This document shows positions 46,504 to 55,507 of a stretch of DNA of 64,000 nucleotides, piece after piece. Made by a program: the position numbers and the translations under genes. Position 1 is the stretch's first letter, and the number at the start of each line of letters is the position of its first letter. The DNA comes from an uncultured Prevotella sp. (GTDB lineage: Bacteria > Bacteroidota > Bacteroidia > Bacteroidales > Bacteroidaceae): the NCBI GenBank assembly GCA_900547005.1, contig URER01000004.1:9442-73441 (forward strand), given 5' to 3'. Below the pieces are notes generated by a model that worked only from the letters and a program-made list of their open reading frames with translations, was not told the DNA's origin and did no database searches.

Positions 46504-47676
46504 ATGGATAAAAACAATCGTTATATGATGCGTGGCGTAAGTGCAGCTAAAGAAGATGTGCATAATGCCATTAAGAATATAGACAAAGGCATCTTCCCAC
46601 AAGCATTTTGCAAGATTATTCCTGATATTTTAGGCGGAGATCCCGAATATTGCAACATCATGCACGCTGACGGTGCAGGCACGAAGTCAAGCCTTGCCTA
46701 TATGTATTGGAAGGAAACTGGCGATTTAAGCGTATGGAAAGGTATCGCACAGGATGCAATCGTCATGAACACAGACGACCTCCTATGCGTTGGAGCTGTG
46801 GATAATATCCTCGTTTCAAGTACCATCGGCCGTAATAAAATGCTTGTTCCGGGAGAAGTCATTTCGGCAATCATCAACGGAACAGACGAATTACTTGCCG
46901 AAATGCGCGATATGGGAATCGGCATTTATCCTACCGGAGGAGAGACAGCAGATGTCGGCGACCTTGTCCGCACTATCATAGTCGACTCTACCGTTACCTG
47001 CCGTATGAAACGAAGCGATGTGATAGACAACGCAAATATCCGTCCGGGTGATGTAATTGTGGGTATTTCGTCTACCGGTCAGGCAACATACGAAAAGAAA
47101 TATAACGGCGGTATGGGCAGCAACGGCCTTACAAGTGCGCGCCACGATGTATTTGCCAAATATCTGGCAGAGAAATATCCGGAGAGCTTTGACCATGCCG
47201 TTCCTAACGAACTCGTATATAGCGGCAACAAGAAACTCACGGATGCAGTTGATGGCGTTACTCTCGATGCCGGACAACTTGTCCTCTCTCCTACCCGTAC
47301 ATACGCACCAGTCATAAAGCGTCTGCTCGATGAGTTGCGCCCGGAAATACACGGAATGGTTCATTGTACAGGCGGAGCACAAACAAAAGTGCTACACTTT
47401 GTCAACGAGAACTGCCGTGTGATAAAAGACAATATGTTCCCGGTCCCACCCCTTTTCAAATTAATCAAAGAAGAAAGCGGAACAGATTGGAAGGAGATGT
47501 ATCAGGTATTCAATATGGGACACCGTATGGAGATATATGTTGCTCCAGAGAATGCCGCAAAGATCATAGATATATGTAAGGAATTCAATATCGACGCTCA
47601 GATTATCGGTCATATTGAAGAAGGCAAGCGCAGTCTGACTATAAAGAGTGAGTTCGGAGAGTTTGACTACGAATAA
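46504..47676 (+). CDS. purM: Phosphoribosylformylglycinamidine cyclo-ligase (AIR synthase)
   Basis: PurM closes the imidazole ring to form AIR. The 390-residue protein is the longer Bacteroidetes form. It shows the ATP-site sequence HADGAGTKSSLAY, DDLLCVGA, GGETADVGDLVRT and the C-terminal NMGHRMEIYV block. A small membrane-protein gene follows 14 bases after the stop. Confidence 0.95.
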   Translation: MDKNNRYMMRGVSAAKEDVHNAIKNIDKGIFPQAFCKIIPDILGGDPEYCNIMHADGAGTKSSLAYMYWKETGDLSVWKGIAQDAIVMNTDDLLCVGAVDNILVSSTIGRNKMLVPGEVISAIINGTDELLAEMRDMGIGIYPTGGETADVGDLVRTIIVDSTVTCRMKRSDVIDNANIRPGDVIVGISSTGQATYEKKYNGGMGSNGLTSARHDVFAKYLAEKYPESFDHAVPNELVYSGNKKLTDAVDGVTLDAGQLVLSPTRTYAPVIKRLLDELRPEIHGMVHCTGGAQTKVLHFVNENCRVIKDNMFPVPPLFKLIKEESGTDWKEMYQVFNMGHRMEIYVAPENAAKIIDICKEFNIDAQIIGHIEEGKRSLTIKSEFGEFDYE

Positions 47677-47689
47677 AGTGCTACACATG

Positions 47690-47908
47690 AGAATGAGTAA
47701 ATACACTCCCATACGCAATGAAGTACTCTTACTATGCATCATCGCCAACACATACGTCGCCTATGATTTGGGACAAAGTTTGGTGGACTACTTCGAACAA
47801 GGCCTGCCTCTATCACGCATCATCCCCCGTATCCTCGGCACCGTGGGCTGGGTACTGATAGTGATAGAATTGGCAAGGGCATGGTGGAGCAACAGAAAGA
47901 AACAATAA
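47690..47908 (+). CDS. Small two-helix membrane protein, unknown function
   Basis: This 72-residue protein has two hydrophobic segments, one at about 10-22 (EVLLLCIIANTYVAY) and one at about 45-62 (ILGTVGWVLIVIELA), and ends in a basic WWSNRKKQ tail. The ATG at 47690 is chosen because in-frame codons further upstream overlap purM. It lies between purM and prfA with short gaps, so it is probably cotranscribed. I do not recognise the family. Confidence 0.6.
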   Translation, partial: RMSKYTPIRNEVLLLCIIANTYVAYDLGQSLVDYFEQGLPLSRIIPRILGTVGWVLIVIELARAWWSNRKKQ

Positions 47909-47924
47909 CAATACTGAGATACAA

Positions 47925-49037
47925 ATGGCAGACAACAACAGCATATTACAAAAACTTGACGGCTTGGAAGCACGTTACGAGGAGGTCTCAACTTTAATAA
48001 CCGACCCGAGCGTGATTGCAGACCAAGAGCGTTATGTGAAACTGACAAAAGAATATAAGGATCTGGGAGACATAATGGATGCCAGAAAGCGCTATATAGC
48101 ATGCCTTAATGCCATAAGCGAATCAAAAGATATTCTGGCCAACGAGAGCGACCCTGACATGAAAGAGATGGCACGCGAAGAACTCTCTATAAATGAAGAA
48201 TTGCAGCCAAAGCTCGAAGAAGAGATAAAGATCCTACTCATACCAAAAGACCCGGAGGACGCGAAGAACGTACAGATGGAAATCCGTGCGGGTACGGGAG
48301 GCGACGAAGCCTGTCTGTTTGCTGGTGATTTGTTCCAGATGTATAAACGCTATTGCGACTCCAAAGGCTGGCAGCTCTCCGTTACAGATGTCAGCGAGGG
48401 TGCCGTTGGCGGATACAAGGAGATTGACTTCGCCGTAAGCGGTGAAGATGTTTACGGTACGTTGAAATACGAATCTGGCGTGCATCGCGTACAGCGTGTG
48501 CCGGTCACTGAGTCAAACGGACGTATGCAGACTTCTGCCGCAACCGTTGCCGTACTGCCCGAAGCCGACCGTTTTGAGGTCAGCATCAACGAAGGAGAAA
48601 TCAAATGGGATACATTCCGCTCCAGCGGTGCCGGCGGTCAGAACGTAAACAAAGTAGAATCTGGTGTCCGTCTGCGCTATATGTGGAAGAATCCGAACAC
48701 AGGAGAGACCGAGGAAATCCTCATCGAGTGTACCGAGACACGCGACCAGCCAAAGAACAAAGAGCGTGCATTATCGCGCCTGCGTACATTTATATATGAC
48801 AAGGAACACCAAAAATATGTAGACGACATCGCCAATCGACGCAAGAGTCTTGTCTCCACAGGCGATAGAAGTGCGAAGATTCGTACATATAACTTCCCGC
48901 AAGGGCGCGTAACTGACCACAGAATCGGATTCACGACCCACGATTTGCAAGGTTTTCTCGGTGGCAATATACAAGATATGATTGATGCCCTCACCGTAGA
49001 GGAGAATGCAGAAAGAATGAAAGAAGCGGAACTGTAA
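47925..49037 (+). CDS. prfA: Peptide chain release factor 1
   Basis: RF1 ends translation at UAA and UAG. The 370-residue protein has the catalytic GGQ at 237-239 ([11 protein letters not shown]). The codon-recognition tripeptide is PVT in [10 protein letters not shown], which is the P-x-T type of RF1 and not the SPF of RF2. The N-terminal helical domain and RAGTGGDEA block are also standard. pyrF follows after a 37-base gap. Confidence 0.96.
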   Translation: MADNNSILQKLDGLEARYEEVSTLITDPSVIADQERYVKLTKEYKDLGDIMDARKRYIACLNAISESKDILANESDPDMKEMAREELSINEELQPKLEEEIKILLIPKDPEDAKNVQMEIRAGTGGDEACLFAGDLFQMYKRYCDSKGWQLSVTDVSEGAVGGYKEIDFAVSGEDVYGTLKYESGVHRVQRVPVTESNGRMQTSAATVAVLPEADRFEVSINEGEIKWDTFRSSGAGGQNVNKVESGVRLRYMWKNPNTGETEEILIECTETRDQPKNKERALSRLRTFIYDKEHQKYVDDIANRRKSLVSTGDRSAKIRTYNFPQGRVTDHRIGFTTHDLQGFLGGNIQDMIDALTVEENAERMKEAEL

Positions 49038-49074
49038 TATATTCAAGAATATAATCACATATAAATTAATCAAT

Positions 49075-49887
49075 ATGAACAGAAAAGAACTTGTAAACCA
49101 AATATATTCTAAAAAGAGTTTTCTCTGCGTAGGTCTTGATACAGACATCACAAAGATACCACAGCATCTGCTCAACACAGAGAACCCAATATTTGAATTC
49201 AATAAAGCTATTATTGATGCAACTGCCGATTATTGCGTGGCATATAAACCAAACCTTGCTTTCTATGAGGCTGAGGGCGTAAAAGGAATGGTTGCATTTG
49301 AAGAAACTATAAAATATCTCAAAGCCAATTATCCTAATCATTTCATCATCGCAGATGCAAAACGTGGCGACATCGGCAACACATCGGCTATGTATGCACG
49401 TACCTTTTTTGAAGAATACGACATTGATTCACTCACCGTTGCACCGTATATGGGTGAAGACAGCGTAAAGCCATTCCTCGGTTATGACGGCAAATGGGTT
49501 ATACTACTCGCTCTCACGAGCAACAAAGGCTCATTGGATTTCCAAATGACTGAAGACACCAACGGAGAACGTCTCTTTGAGAAAGTACTCCGCAAAAGTC
49601 AGGAATGGGGCAACGAAGAAAACATGATGTATGTCGTGGGAGCAACACAAGGTGAAATGTTCAAAGATATACGCAAGGTAGCTCCTAATCATTTCCTGCT
49701 TGTTCCCGGTGTAGGAGCGCAAGGAGGAAGCCTCGAAGAGGTTTGCAAATACGGAATGACAGACGACTGCGGTCTGCTCGTAAACTCTTCCCGTGGCATA
49801 ATATATGCAAGCAAAGGTGAAGACTTTGCCGAAGTTGCAAGGCAGAAAGCACAGGAACTACAAGAACAAATGGCAAAAGTATTGTAA
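49075..49887 (+). CDS. pyrF: Orotidine 5'-phosphate decarboxylase (type 2)
   Basis: PyrF makes UMP from OMP. The 270-residue length and [14 protein letters not shown] start show the longer type-2 form. The catalytic [10 protein letters not shown] block has the Asp-Lys-Asp set, and the phosphate loop is [10 protein letters not shown]. It follows prfA and ends just before a long inverted repeat. Confidence 0.95.
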   Translation: MNRKELVNQIYSKKSFLCVGLDTDITKIPQHLLNTENPIFEFNKAIIDATADYCVAYKPNLAFYEAEGVKGMVAFEETIKYLKANYPNHFIIADAKRGDIGNTSAMYARTFFEEYDIDSLTVAPYMGEDSVKPFLGYDGKWVILLALTSNKGSLDFQMTEDTNGERLFEKVLRKSQEWGNEENMMYVVGATQGEMFKDIRKVAPNHFLLVPGVGAQGGSLEEVCKYGMTDDCGLLVNSSRGIIYASKGEDFAEVARQKAQELQEQMAKVL

Positions 49888-49898
49888 AACAGAAATAT

Positions 49899-49955
49899 GA
49901 TTTGCAGATTTTCCGAATTTCTTGTTATAGAAATGAATGGGAAAATCTGCAAATC
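49899..49955. promoter_or_regulatory. Long stem-loop between pyrF and the HD gene
   Basis: GATTTGCAGATTTTCC (49899-49914) pairs perfectly with GGAAAATCTGCAAATC (49940-49955). The 25-base loop holds an inner ATTTCT/AGAAAT stem. No T-run follows, so it is not a classical terminator. An ATG at 49937 lies in the loop, which argues for the downstream HD-gene start. Confidence 0.75.
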
Positions 49956-49966
49956 TTCATATACGG

Positions 49967-51187
49967 ATGAACGGTAATAAAATAATTAACGACCCGGTCT
50001 TTGGCTTCATAAAGATACCGAAAGGACTTTTGCTTGAAATTATCAAGCACCCATTAATGCAAAGACTCACTCGTATTAAGCAATTAGGAATGGCATCCGT
50101 GGTATATCCCGGGGCACAACACACGCGGTTTCAACACTCCATAGGTGCATTCCATTTAATGAGCGAGGCTATAACATCGCTCACACAAAAAGGAATTTTC
50201 ATATTCGACAGTGAGAGTGAAGCCATTTTAGCAGCAATATTAATGCACGATATCGGGCACGGGCCGTTCTCTCACGTTCTTGAAAACACTCTTATCAAGG
50301 ATATTTCTCACGAACAGATATCATTGATGATGATGGAACAGATTAATCAGGACTTAAACGGAAGGCTTAATCTTGCCATTAAAATATTCAATGATGATTA
50401 TCCTAAGAAGTTCCTGCATGACCTCATAAGCAGCCAACTCGACATGGACAGGCTCGATTATCTGTGCCGCGATACATTCTTTACCGGCGTAACGGAAGGA
50501 AACATCGGAAGTTCACGCATAATCAAGATGCTCAATGTCGTTAACGACAATCTTGTAATAGAATCAAAAGGAATCTATTCCATAGAAAACTATCTCATCA
50601 CACGCCGTCTGATGTATTGGCAGGTATATCTGCACAAAACGGCAGTTGCGTGTGAGAAGGTTTTGGTTAACGCATTATTACGTGCGAAACAGTTAACGCG
50701 TGAAGGAAAAGAAGTATTTGCCTCACCCGCATTGAAGTACTTTCTTACTAACGACATTGATGCTAACGCCTTTTACTCCAGCCCCGAAGCTCTTGCCTTC
50801 TATAAAGAATTAGACGACAGCGATATATGGTGTGCCCTGAAAGTATGGCAGCACCATGAAGACCGCATATTGTCTATCCTTGCAAGCGATATGATAAACA
50901 GAAACATCTTCAAGGTAGAGATAAAAGACGATCCTTATACTGAGGAAGAGTTGGCTGTCATAAAAGAACGTTTAAGCAAACAATTTGAGATAAATCCCGA
51001 GGACACACACTATCTGATGGATGTGAGTGAGATACAAAAAGATATGTACGACACCAATGGCGACCACATCTCAATACTCTATAAAGACGGAAGTTTGAAA
51101 GATATTTCTGACGCTTCTGAAATTCTAAATGTAGCCATGCTATCGAAAAAAAATTGCAAATATTATCTCTGTTATCAACGTTTCTGA
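49967..51187 (+). CDS. HD-domain phosphohydrolase (SAMHD1/dGTPase-like family)
   Basis: The 406-residue protein starts NKIINDPVFGFIKIPKG and has the HD metal-binding set: HTRFQHSIG, then LMHDIGHGPFSH (histidine plus HD) and a later SSQLDMDRLDYLCRD block with the final Asp. This matches the widespread HD phosphohydrolase family near dNTPases. The ATG at 49967 is preferred over 49937, since the earlier one lies inside the stem-loop and adds residues encoded by its arm. The substrate, perhaps a nucleotide, is unknown. Confidence 0.88.
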   Translation: MNGNKIINDPVFGFIKIPKGLLLEIIKHPLMQRLTRIKQLGMASVVYPGAQHTRFQHSIGAFHLMSEAITSLTQKGIFIFDSESEAILAAILMHDIGHGPFSHVLENTLIKDISHEQISLMMMEQINQDLNGRLNLAIKIFNDDYPKKFLHDLISSQLDMDRLDYLCRDTFFTGVTEGNIGSSRIIKMLNVVNDNLVIESKGIYSIENYLITRRLMYWQVYLHKTAVACEKVLVNALLRAKQLTREGKEVFASPALKYFLTNDIDANAFYSSPEALAFYKELDDSDIWCALKVWQHHEDRILSILASDMINRNIFKVEIKDDPYTEEELAVIKERLSKQFEINPEDTHYLMDVSEIQKDMYDTNGDHISILYKDGSLKDISDASEILNVAMLSKKNCKYYLCYQRF

Positions 51188-51198
51188 CAAAAAATAGC

Positions 51199-51206
51199 TA
51201 TATTTG
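51199..51206 (+). promoter_or_regulatory. Promoter -7 box for the lpx operon
   Basis: TATATTTG followed by C matches TAnnTTTG, about 37 bases upstream of the lpxD ATG. The -33 element is unclear. Confidence 0.55.
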
Positions 51207-51243
51207 CAAAAATATTACGACTATACATTGAAATAGATATTAT

Positions 51244-52278
51244 ATGGAATTTACCGCAAAACAAATCGCAGAATTCATACAAGGTCGCGTTGAAGGTGAC
51301 GAAAACGCGATTGTAAATACATTTGCAAAGATTGAAGAAGGCAAAAAGGGAGCAATCTCTTTTCTTTCAAACCCCAAATACACCCATTTTATTTATGATA
51401 CAGAATCAAGCGTTGTACTCGTAAACGAGAGTTTAGAACTTGAACGCTCGACAAATGCAACATTAATTCGCGTTGCGAATGCCTATGAATGCGTTGCGAA
51501 GTTATTGCAGCTATACGAATCGATGAAACCCAAGAAAAAAGGTATAGACTCACTTGCATTCATTGACGCTACTGCTAAGATAGGCAAAGATTGTTATATC
51601 GGACCTTTTGTTGCTATTGGCCCTGGCGTCGTAATTGGGGATGGATGCGTTTTGCATCCGCACGTTACCATTGGAGAAGACGCCTCAATAGGCAACAATA
51701 CTGAAATCTATAGTAATGCTGTAGTATATCATCACTGTAAGATTGGTAACAACTGCGTGCTTCATGCCGGCTGTGTCATTGGTGCAGACGGCTTCGGCTT
51801 CGCTCCAAGTGCCGATGGATATGATAAAATTCCACAAATAGGAATTGTAACCATCGAAGACAATGTAGAGATTGGCGCAAATACTTGTATTGACCGTTCT
51901 ACAATGGGAAGCACATATATCCGCAAAGGCGTGAAATTGGATAACCTTATACAAGTAGCTCACAATGTCGAAATTGGAGAAAATACCGTAATGGCGGCAC
52001 AAGGCGGAATTGCCGGCAGTACAAAAGTGGGCAAATGGTGTATGTTCGGCGGTCAGGTTGGCATGGCAGGCCATATAACCATAGCCGACCAAACAAATGT
52101 CGGTGCTCAAGCCGGAATATCAAACAGCGTGAAGAAGAGCGGAACAACCATTATCGGCTCACCGGCATGGGATGCCAAAGGTTTCATGAAATCGGCAGCA
52201 ATGTTCCGTCGTTTACCGGATATGTACAAGCAACTCGCAGAGTTACAAAGCAAAATAGAAGAATTAACAAACAAATAG
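51244..52278 (+). CDS. lpxD: UDP-3-O-(3-hydroxymyristoyl)glucosamine N-acyltransferase
   Basis: LpxD adds the second acyl chain in lipid A synthesis. The 344-residue protein has the N-terminal uridine-binding domain ([12 protein letters not shown]) and a left-handed beta-helix of hexapeptide repeats from about residue 100 ([20 protein letters not shown]). The catalytic histidine region is [13 protein letters not shown]-terminal coiled helix ends the protein. It is the first gene of the lipid A cluster and lies 17 bases before lpxC/fabZ. Confidence 0.96.
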   Translation: MEFTAKQIAEFIQGRVEGDENAIVNTFAKIEEGKKGAISFLSNPKYTHFIYDTESSVVLVNESLELERSTNATLIRVANAYECVAKLLQLYESMKPKKKGIDSLAFIDATAKIGKDCYIGPFVAIGPGVVIGDGCVLHPHVTIGEDASIGNNTEIYSNAVVYHHCKIGNNCVLHAGCVIGADGFGFAPSADGYDKIPQIGIVTIEDNVEIGANTCIDRSTMGSTYIRKGVKLDNLIQVAHNVEIGENTVMAAQGGIAGSTKVGKWCMFGGQVGMAGHITIADQTNVGAQAGISNSVKKSGTTIIGSPAWDAKGFMKSAAMFRRLPDMYKQLAELQSKIEELTNK

Positions 52279-52295
52279 AAAACACATATTGATAA

Positions 52296-53687
52296 ATGGA
52301 AGCGACAAAACAAACAACATTAAAAGGAAGTTTTTCATTATGTGGAAAAGGCCTACATACAGGATTAAGCCTTACCGTGACTTTCAATCCTGCGCCAGAA
52401 AACACGGGATATAAGATTCAACGTATTGACCTTGAAGGCGAACCGGTAATCGACGCTATTGCAGAAAAAGTAATAGACACACAGAGAGGAACCGTTCTTG
52501 CGAGTGGTGATATTCGTGTTTCGACTATTGAACACGGTCTTGCCGCTCTCTTCGCAATGGGAATAGACAACTGCCTTATTCAGGTCAACGGCCCGGAGTT
52601 TCCTATTCTCGACGGTTCTGCCGCCATGTATGTCGACAAGATACAGACGGTAGGCATTGAAGAGCAGAATGCTCCGAAAGACTACTATATCATACGCAAG
52701 AAGATAGAGGTAAAAGATGAAGCTACCGGCTCTTGCATTACCATCCTTCCGGATAATGAATTCAGTATCACTGCCATGTGCTCTTTCGAGTCGAAGTTTA
52801 TAAACAGTCAGTTTGCGACTCTTGACAAAATGGAGGATTTCCCGACAGAAATAGCACAGGCCCGCACTTTTGTATTCGTAAGAGATATAGAGCCTTTACT
52901 TCAAGCCAACCTCATCAAAGGTGGAGACCTTGACAATGCAATTGTAATCTATGAGCGTCAGACCTCTCAGGAACGTCTTGACACTCTTGCAGATATGCTC
53001 CATGTTCCACACATGGATGCCAACGATTTGGGTTATATACAGCACAAGCCGCTTGTATGGGAAAACGAATGTACCCGCCACAAGTTGCTTGACATAATTG
53101 GCGATATGGCTCTTATTGGCAAACCCATAAAAGGACGCATAGTTGCTACACGTCCGGGGCATACCATAAACAATAAGTTTGCACGTCTCATGCGCAAGGA
53201 AATCAGGAAGCATGAAGTGCAAGCACCGATATACGACCCGAATGAAGAGCCGATAATGGACAATAACCGCATTCGCGAATTACTCCCCCACCGCTACCCG
53301 ATGCAGCTTGTCGACAAGATTATTGCCATTGGCTCAACAAGTATAGTTGGAGTAAAGAACGTAACCAGCAACGAGCCTTTCTTCACAGGCCACTTCCCAC
53401 AGGAGCCTGTTATGCCAGGAGTGCTTCAAATAGAAGCTATGGCACAATGCGGAGGTCTTTTGGTCTTGAACCAAGTAGAAGAACCGGAACGTTGGTCAAC
53501 GTATTTTCTCAATATCGATAACGTGAAATTCCGTCAGAAAGTAGTTCCAGGCGACACATTGCTGTTCCGCGTAGAGCTTCTTCATCCGGTACGTCATGGC
53601 ATCAGCTCTATGAAGGGATACGTATTCGTTGGAGAGCGAGTAGTATCAGAGGCAACCTTTACAGCACAGATAGTAAAAAACAAATAA
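52296..53687 (+). CDS. lpxC/fabZ: Fused LpxC deacetylase / FabZ-type 3-hydroxyacyl-ACP dehydratase
   Basis: The 463-residue protein is the Bacteroidetes fusion of two activities. The N-terminal LpxC domain (about 1-300) shows GLHTG, the zinc-binding EHGLAAL and LDGSAAMYV, and a late CTRHKLLDIIGD with HxxxD zinc ligands. The FabZ domain (about 315-463) has LLPHRYPMQLVD and the active-site HFPQEPVMPGVLQIEAMAQ with its catalytic His. It joins lipid A commitment to fatty-acid elongation. A stem-loop separates it from lpxA. Confidence 0.97.
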   Translation: MEATKQTTLKGSFSLCGKGLHTGLSLTVTFNPAPENTGYKIQRIDLEGEPVIDAIAEKVIDTQRGTVLASGDIRVSTIEHGLAALFAMGIDNCLIQVNGPEFPILDGSAAMYVDKIQTVGIEEQNAPKDYYIIRKKIEVKDEATGSCITILPDNEFSITAMCSFESKFINSQFATLDKMEDFPTEIAQARTFVFVRDIEPLLQANLIKGGDLDNAIVIYERQTSQERLDTLADMLHVPHMDANDLGYIQHKPLVWENECTRHKLLDIIGDMALIGKPIKGRIVATRPGHTINNKFARLMRKEIRKHEVQAPIYDPNEEPIMDNNRIRELLPHRYPMQLVDKIIAIGSTSIVGVKNVTSNEPFFTGHFPQEPVMPGVLQIEAMAQCGGLLVLNQVEEPERWSTYFLNIDNVKFRQKVVPGDTLLFRVELLHPVRHGISSMKGYVFVGERVVSEATFTAQIVKNK

Positions 53688-53692
53688 AAATA

Positions 53693-53750
53693 TGTTGGCA
53701 AGAATATAAGTATAAGGTATTGAAAGACTTATCTTATATTCTTACCAACA
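53693..53750. promoter_or_regulatory. Long intercistronic stem-loop before lpxA
   Basis: TGTTGGCAAGAATATAAG (53693-53710) pairs with CTTATATTCTTACCAACA (53733-53750) with one mismatch, and the stem is extended inward by TATAAG/CTTAT. No T-run follows, so it is more likely an mRNA processing or stability element than a terminator. Confidence 0.7.
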
Positions 53751-53765
53751 GCTAAACAAACAGTT

Positions 53766-54536
53766 ATGAATCAAATCAGTCCTTTAGCGTTTGTTCATCC
53801 GGAAGCAAAGTTAGGAGACAATAATATTATTGGTCCTTTCTGCTACATTGACAAGAATACCGAGATTGGCGACAACAATAACTTTCAGAATAGTGTAACT
53901 ATCAATTACGGTGCCCGCATTGGCAGCAACAATGAGATATTCCCGGGAGCAAGCATCAGTACGAAACCGCAAGACTTGAAATTCAAGGGAGAAGACACCA
54001 CGTGTATCATTGGCGACAACAACTCTATTCGCGAGAATGTAACGATTTCACGCGGAACAGCATCCAAAGGCACCACAAAGGTTGGCAGCAACAACCTGCT
54101 GATGGAAAATATGCACATTGCCCATGACTGCGTTATCGGCAATGGATGCATTATCGGCAACTCTACAAAGTTTGCCGGCGAAGTTGTTGTCGACGACAAT
54201 GCAATTATCAGTGCTGCCGTCCTTTGCCACCAGTTCTGCCACATAGGCGGTTATGTAATGATTCAAGGAGGATGCAGATTCAGCCAGGACATCCCTCCGT
54301 ATATCATTGTCGGCAAGGATCCAGCACGTTATTGCGGGCTGAACCTCGTAGGACTGCGCAGAAGAGGCTTTAGCAAAGAACTGATAGACAATATTCACGA
54401 AGCCTACAGACTCCTATATTCTAAAGGACTGATAAAAGAAGGTATTGAAGAGATTCGCAAGAATTTACCACAAAGCAAGGAAATAGATTATATCATAAAC
54501 TTTGTGGAGAGTTCTAATCGTGGTATTATACGATAA
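53766..54536 (+). CDS. lpxA: UDP-N-acetylglucosamine acyltransferase
   Basis: LpxA carries out the first acylation of lipid A synthesis. The 256-residue protein is a trimeric hexapeptide-repeat beta-helix (LGDNNIIGPFCYI, IGDNNNFQNSVTI). The catalytic HIAHDCVIGN block and the C-terminal RYCGLNLVGLRRRGF are typical. Its stop codon is directly followed by the miaA ATG with no spacer. Confidence 0.96.
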   Translation: MNQISPLAFVHPEAKLGDNNIIGPFCYIDKNTEIGDNNNFQNSVTINYGARIGSNNEIFPGASISTKPQDLKFKGEDTTCIIGDNNSIRENVTISRGTASKGTTKVGSNNLLMENMHIAHDCVIGNGCIIGNSTKFAGEVVVDDNAIISAAVLCHQFCHIGGYVMIQGGCRFSQDIPPYIIVGKDPARYCGLNLVGLRRRGFSKELIDNIHEAYRLLYSKGLIKEGIEEIRKNLPQSKEIDYIINFVESSNRGIIR

Positions 54537-55448
54537 ATGAAGAATCTCATCGTTATAACCGGACCCACAGGAGTCGGCAAGACGGAACTTTGCCTCCGTC
54601 TTGCCGACTTTTTTAATGTACCGATAATCAATGCCGACTCCCGGCAAATATTCGCAGAGATACCAATAGGTACCGCCGCACCTACAATTAAACAACAAGA
54701 AAGAACAAAACACTATTTTGTCGGTACTCACAAATTAACGGATTATTACAGTGCCTCATTATACGAACAAGACGTTATCCAACTGCTCGACAAGCTATTT
54801 GAAGACAGCGATATAGCCATTCTCACCGGCGGTTCCATGATGTATATAGATGCTGTGTGCAATGGAATAGACGACATCCCGACCGTTGACGAGAATACCC
54901 GTGAGACTATGAAACGCAGATTGGCAACAGAAGGATTGCCGGCATTGGTCGAAGAACTCAAGCAACTTGACCCCGAGCATTGGAATATTGTAGACCGCAA
55001 CAACCCGAGACGGGTTGTCCATGCTCTGGAAATCTGCCACATGACAGGTAAGACATATACATCTTTCCGTAAAAACGAAAAGAAAAAGCGTCCTTTCAAT
55101 ATCATAAAAATCGGATTAACTCTTCCACGCGAGGTTTTATATAATCGCATCAATGCCCGTGTCATTGATATGATTAACAACGGATTCGTGGAAGAAGCCA
55201 AGAAAGTATATCCTCTCCGAGGGCTCAACTCCCTCAACACGGTTGGATATAAAGAACTGTTCGACTACTTCGATGGCAATATATCTTTAGACGATGCCAT
55301 ATTCAAGATACAGAGCAATACCAGAAGATACGCCCGAAAGCAACTCACATGGTATAAAAAAGATGAAAATATGAAATGGTTTGAGCCAAACAACGTTGAA
55401 GAAATCTTAAAATATATAGGAACAAAGACACTAATAACAACTATTTAA
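54537..55448 (+). CDS. miaA: tRNA dimethylallyltransferase
   Basis: MiaA isopentenylates adenosine 37 of tRNAs that read UNN codons. The 303-residue protein has the P-loop [10 protein letters not shown] (about 8-17), NADSRQIF, the [11 protein letters not shown] substrate segment and the late [13 protein letters not shown] block. It abuts lpxA with zero spacing and so is translated with the lipid A genes. Confidence 0.95.
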   Translation: MKNLIVITGPTGVGKTELCLRLADFFNVPIINADSRQIFAEIPIGTAAPTIKQQERTKHYFVGTHKLTDYYSASLYEQDVIQLLDKLFEDSDIAILTGGSMMYIDAVCNGIDDIPTVDENTRETMKRRLATEGLPALVEELKQLDPEHWNIVDRNNPRRVVHALEICHMTGKTYTSFRKNEKKKRPFNIIKIGLTLPREVLYNRINARVIDMINNGFVEEAKKVYPLRGLNSLNTVGYKELFDYFDGNISLDDAIFKIQSNTRRYARKQLTWYKKDENMKWFEPNNVEEILKYIGTKTLITTI

Positions 55449-55507
55449 CTACCTTTGCAGCCGCGTTAAAAAGATACGTTTATACCGTTTTTAATGAGGG
55501 GCGTAAA

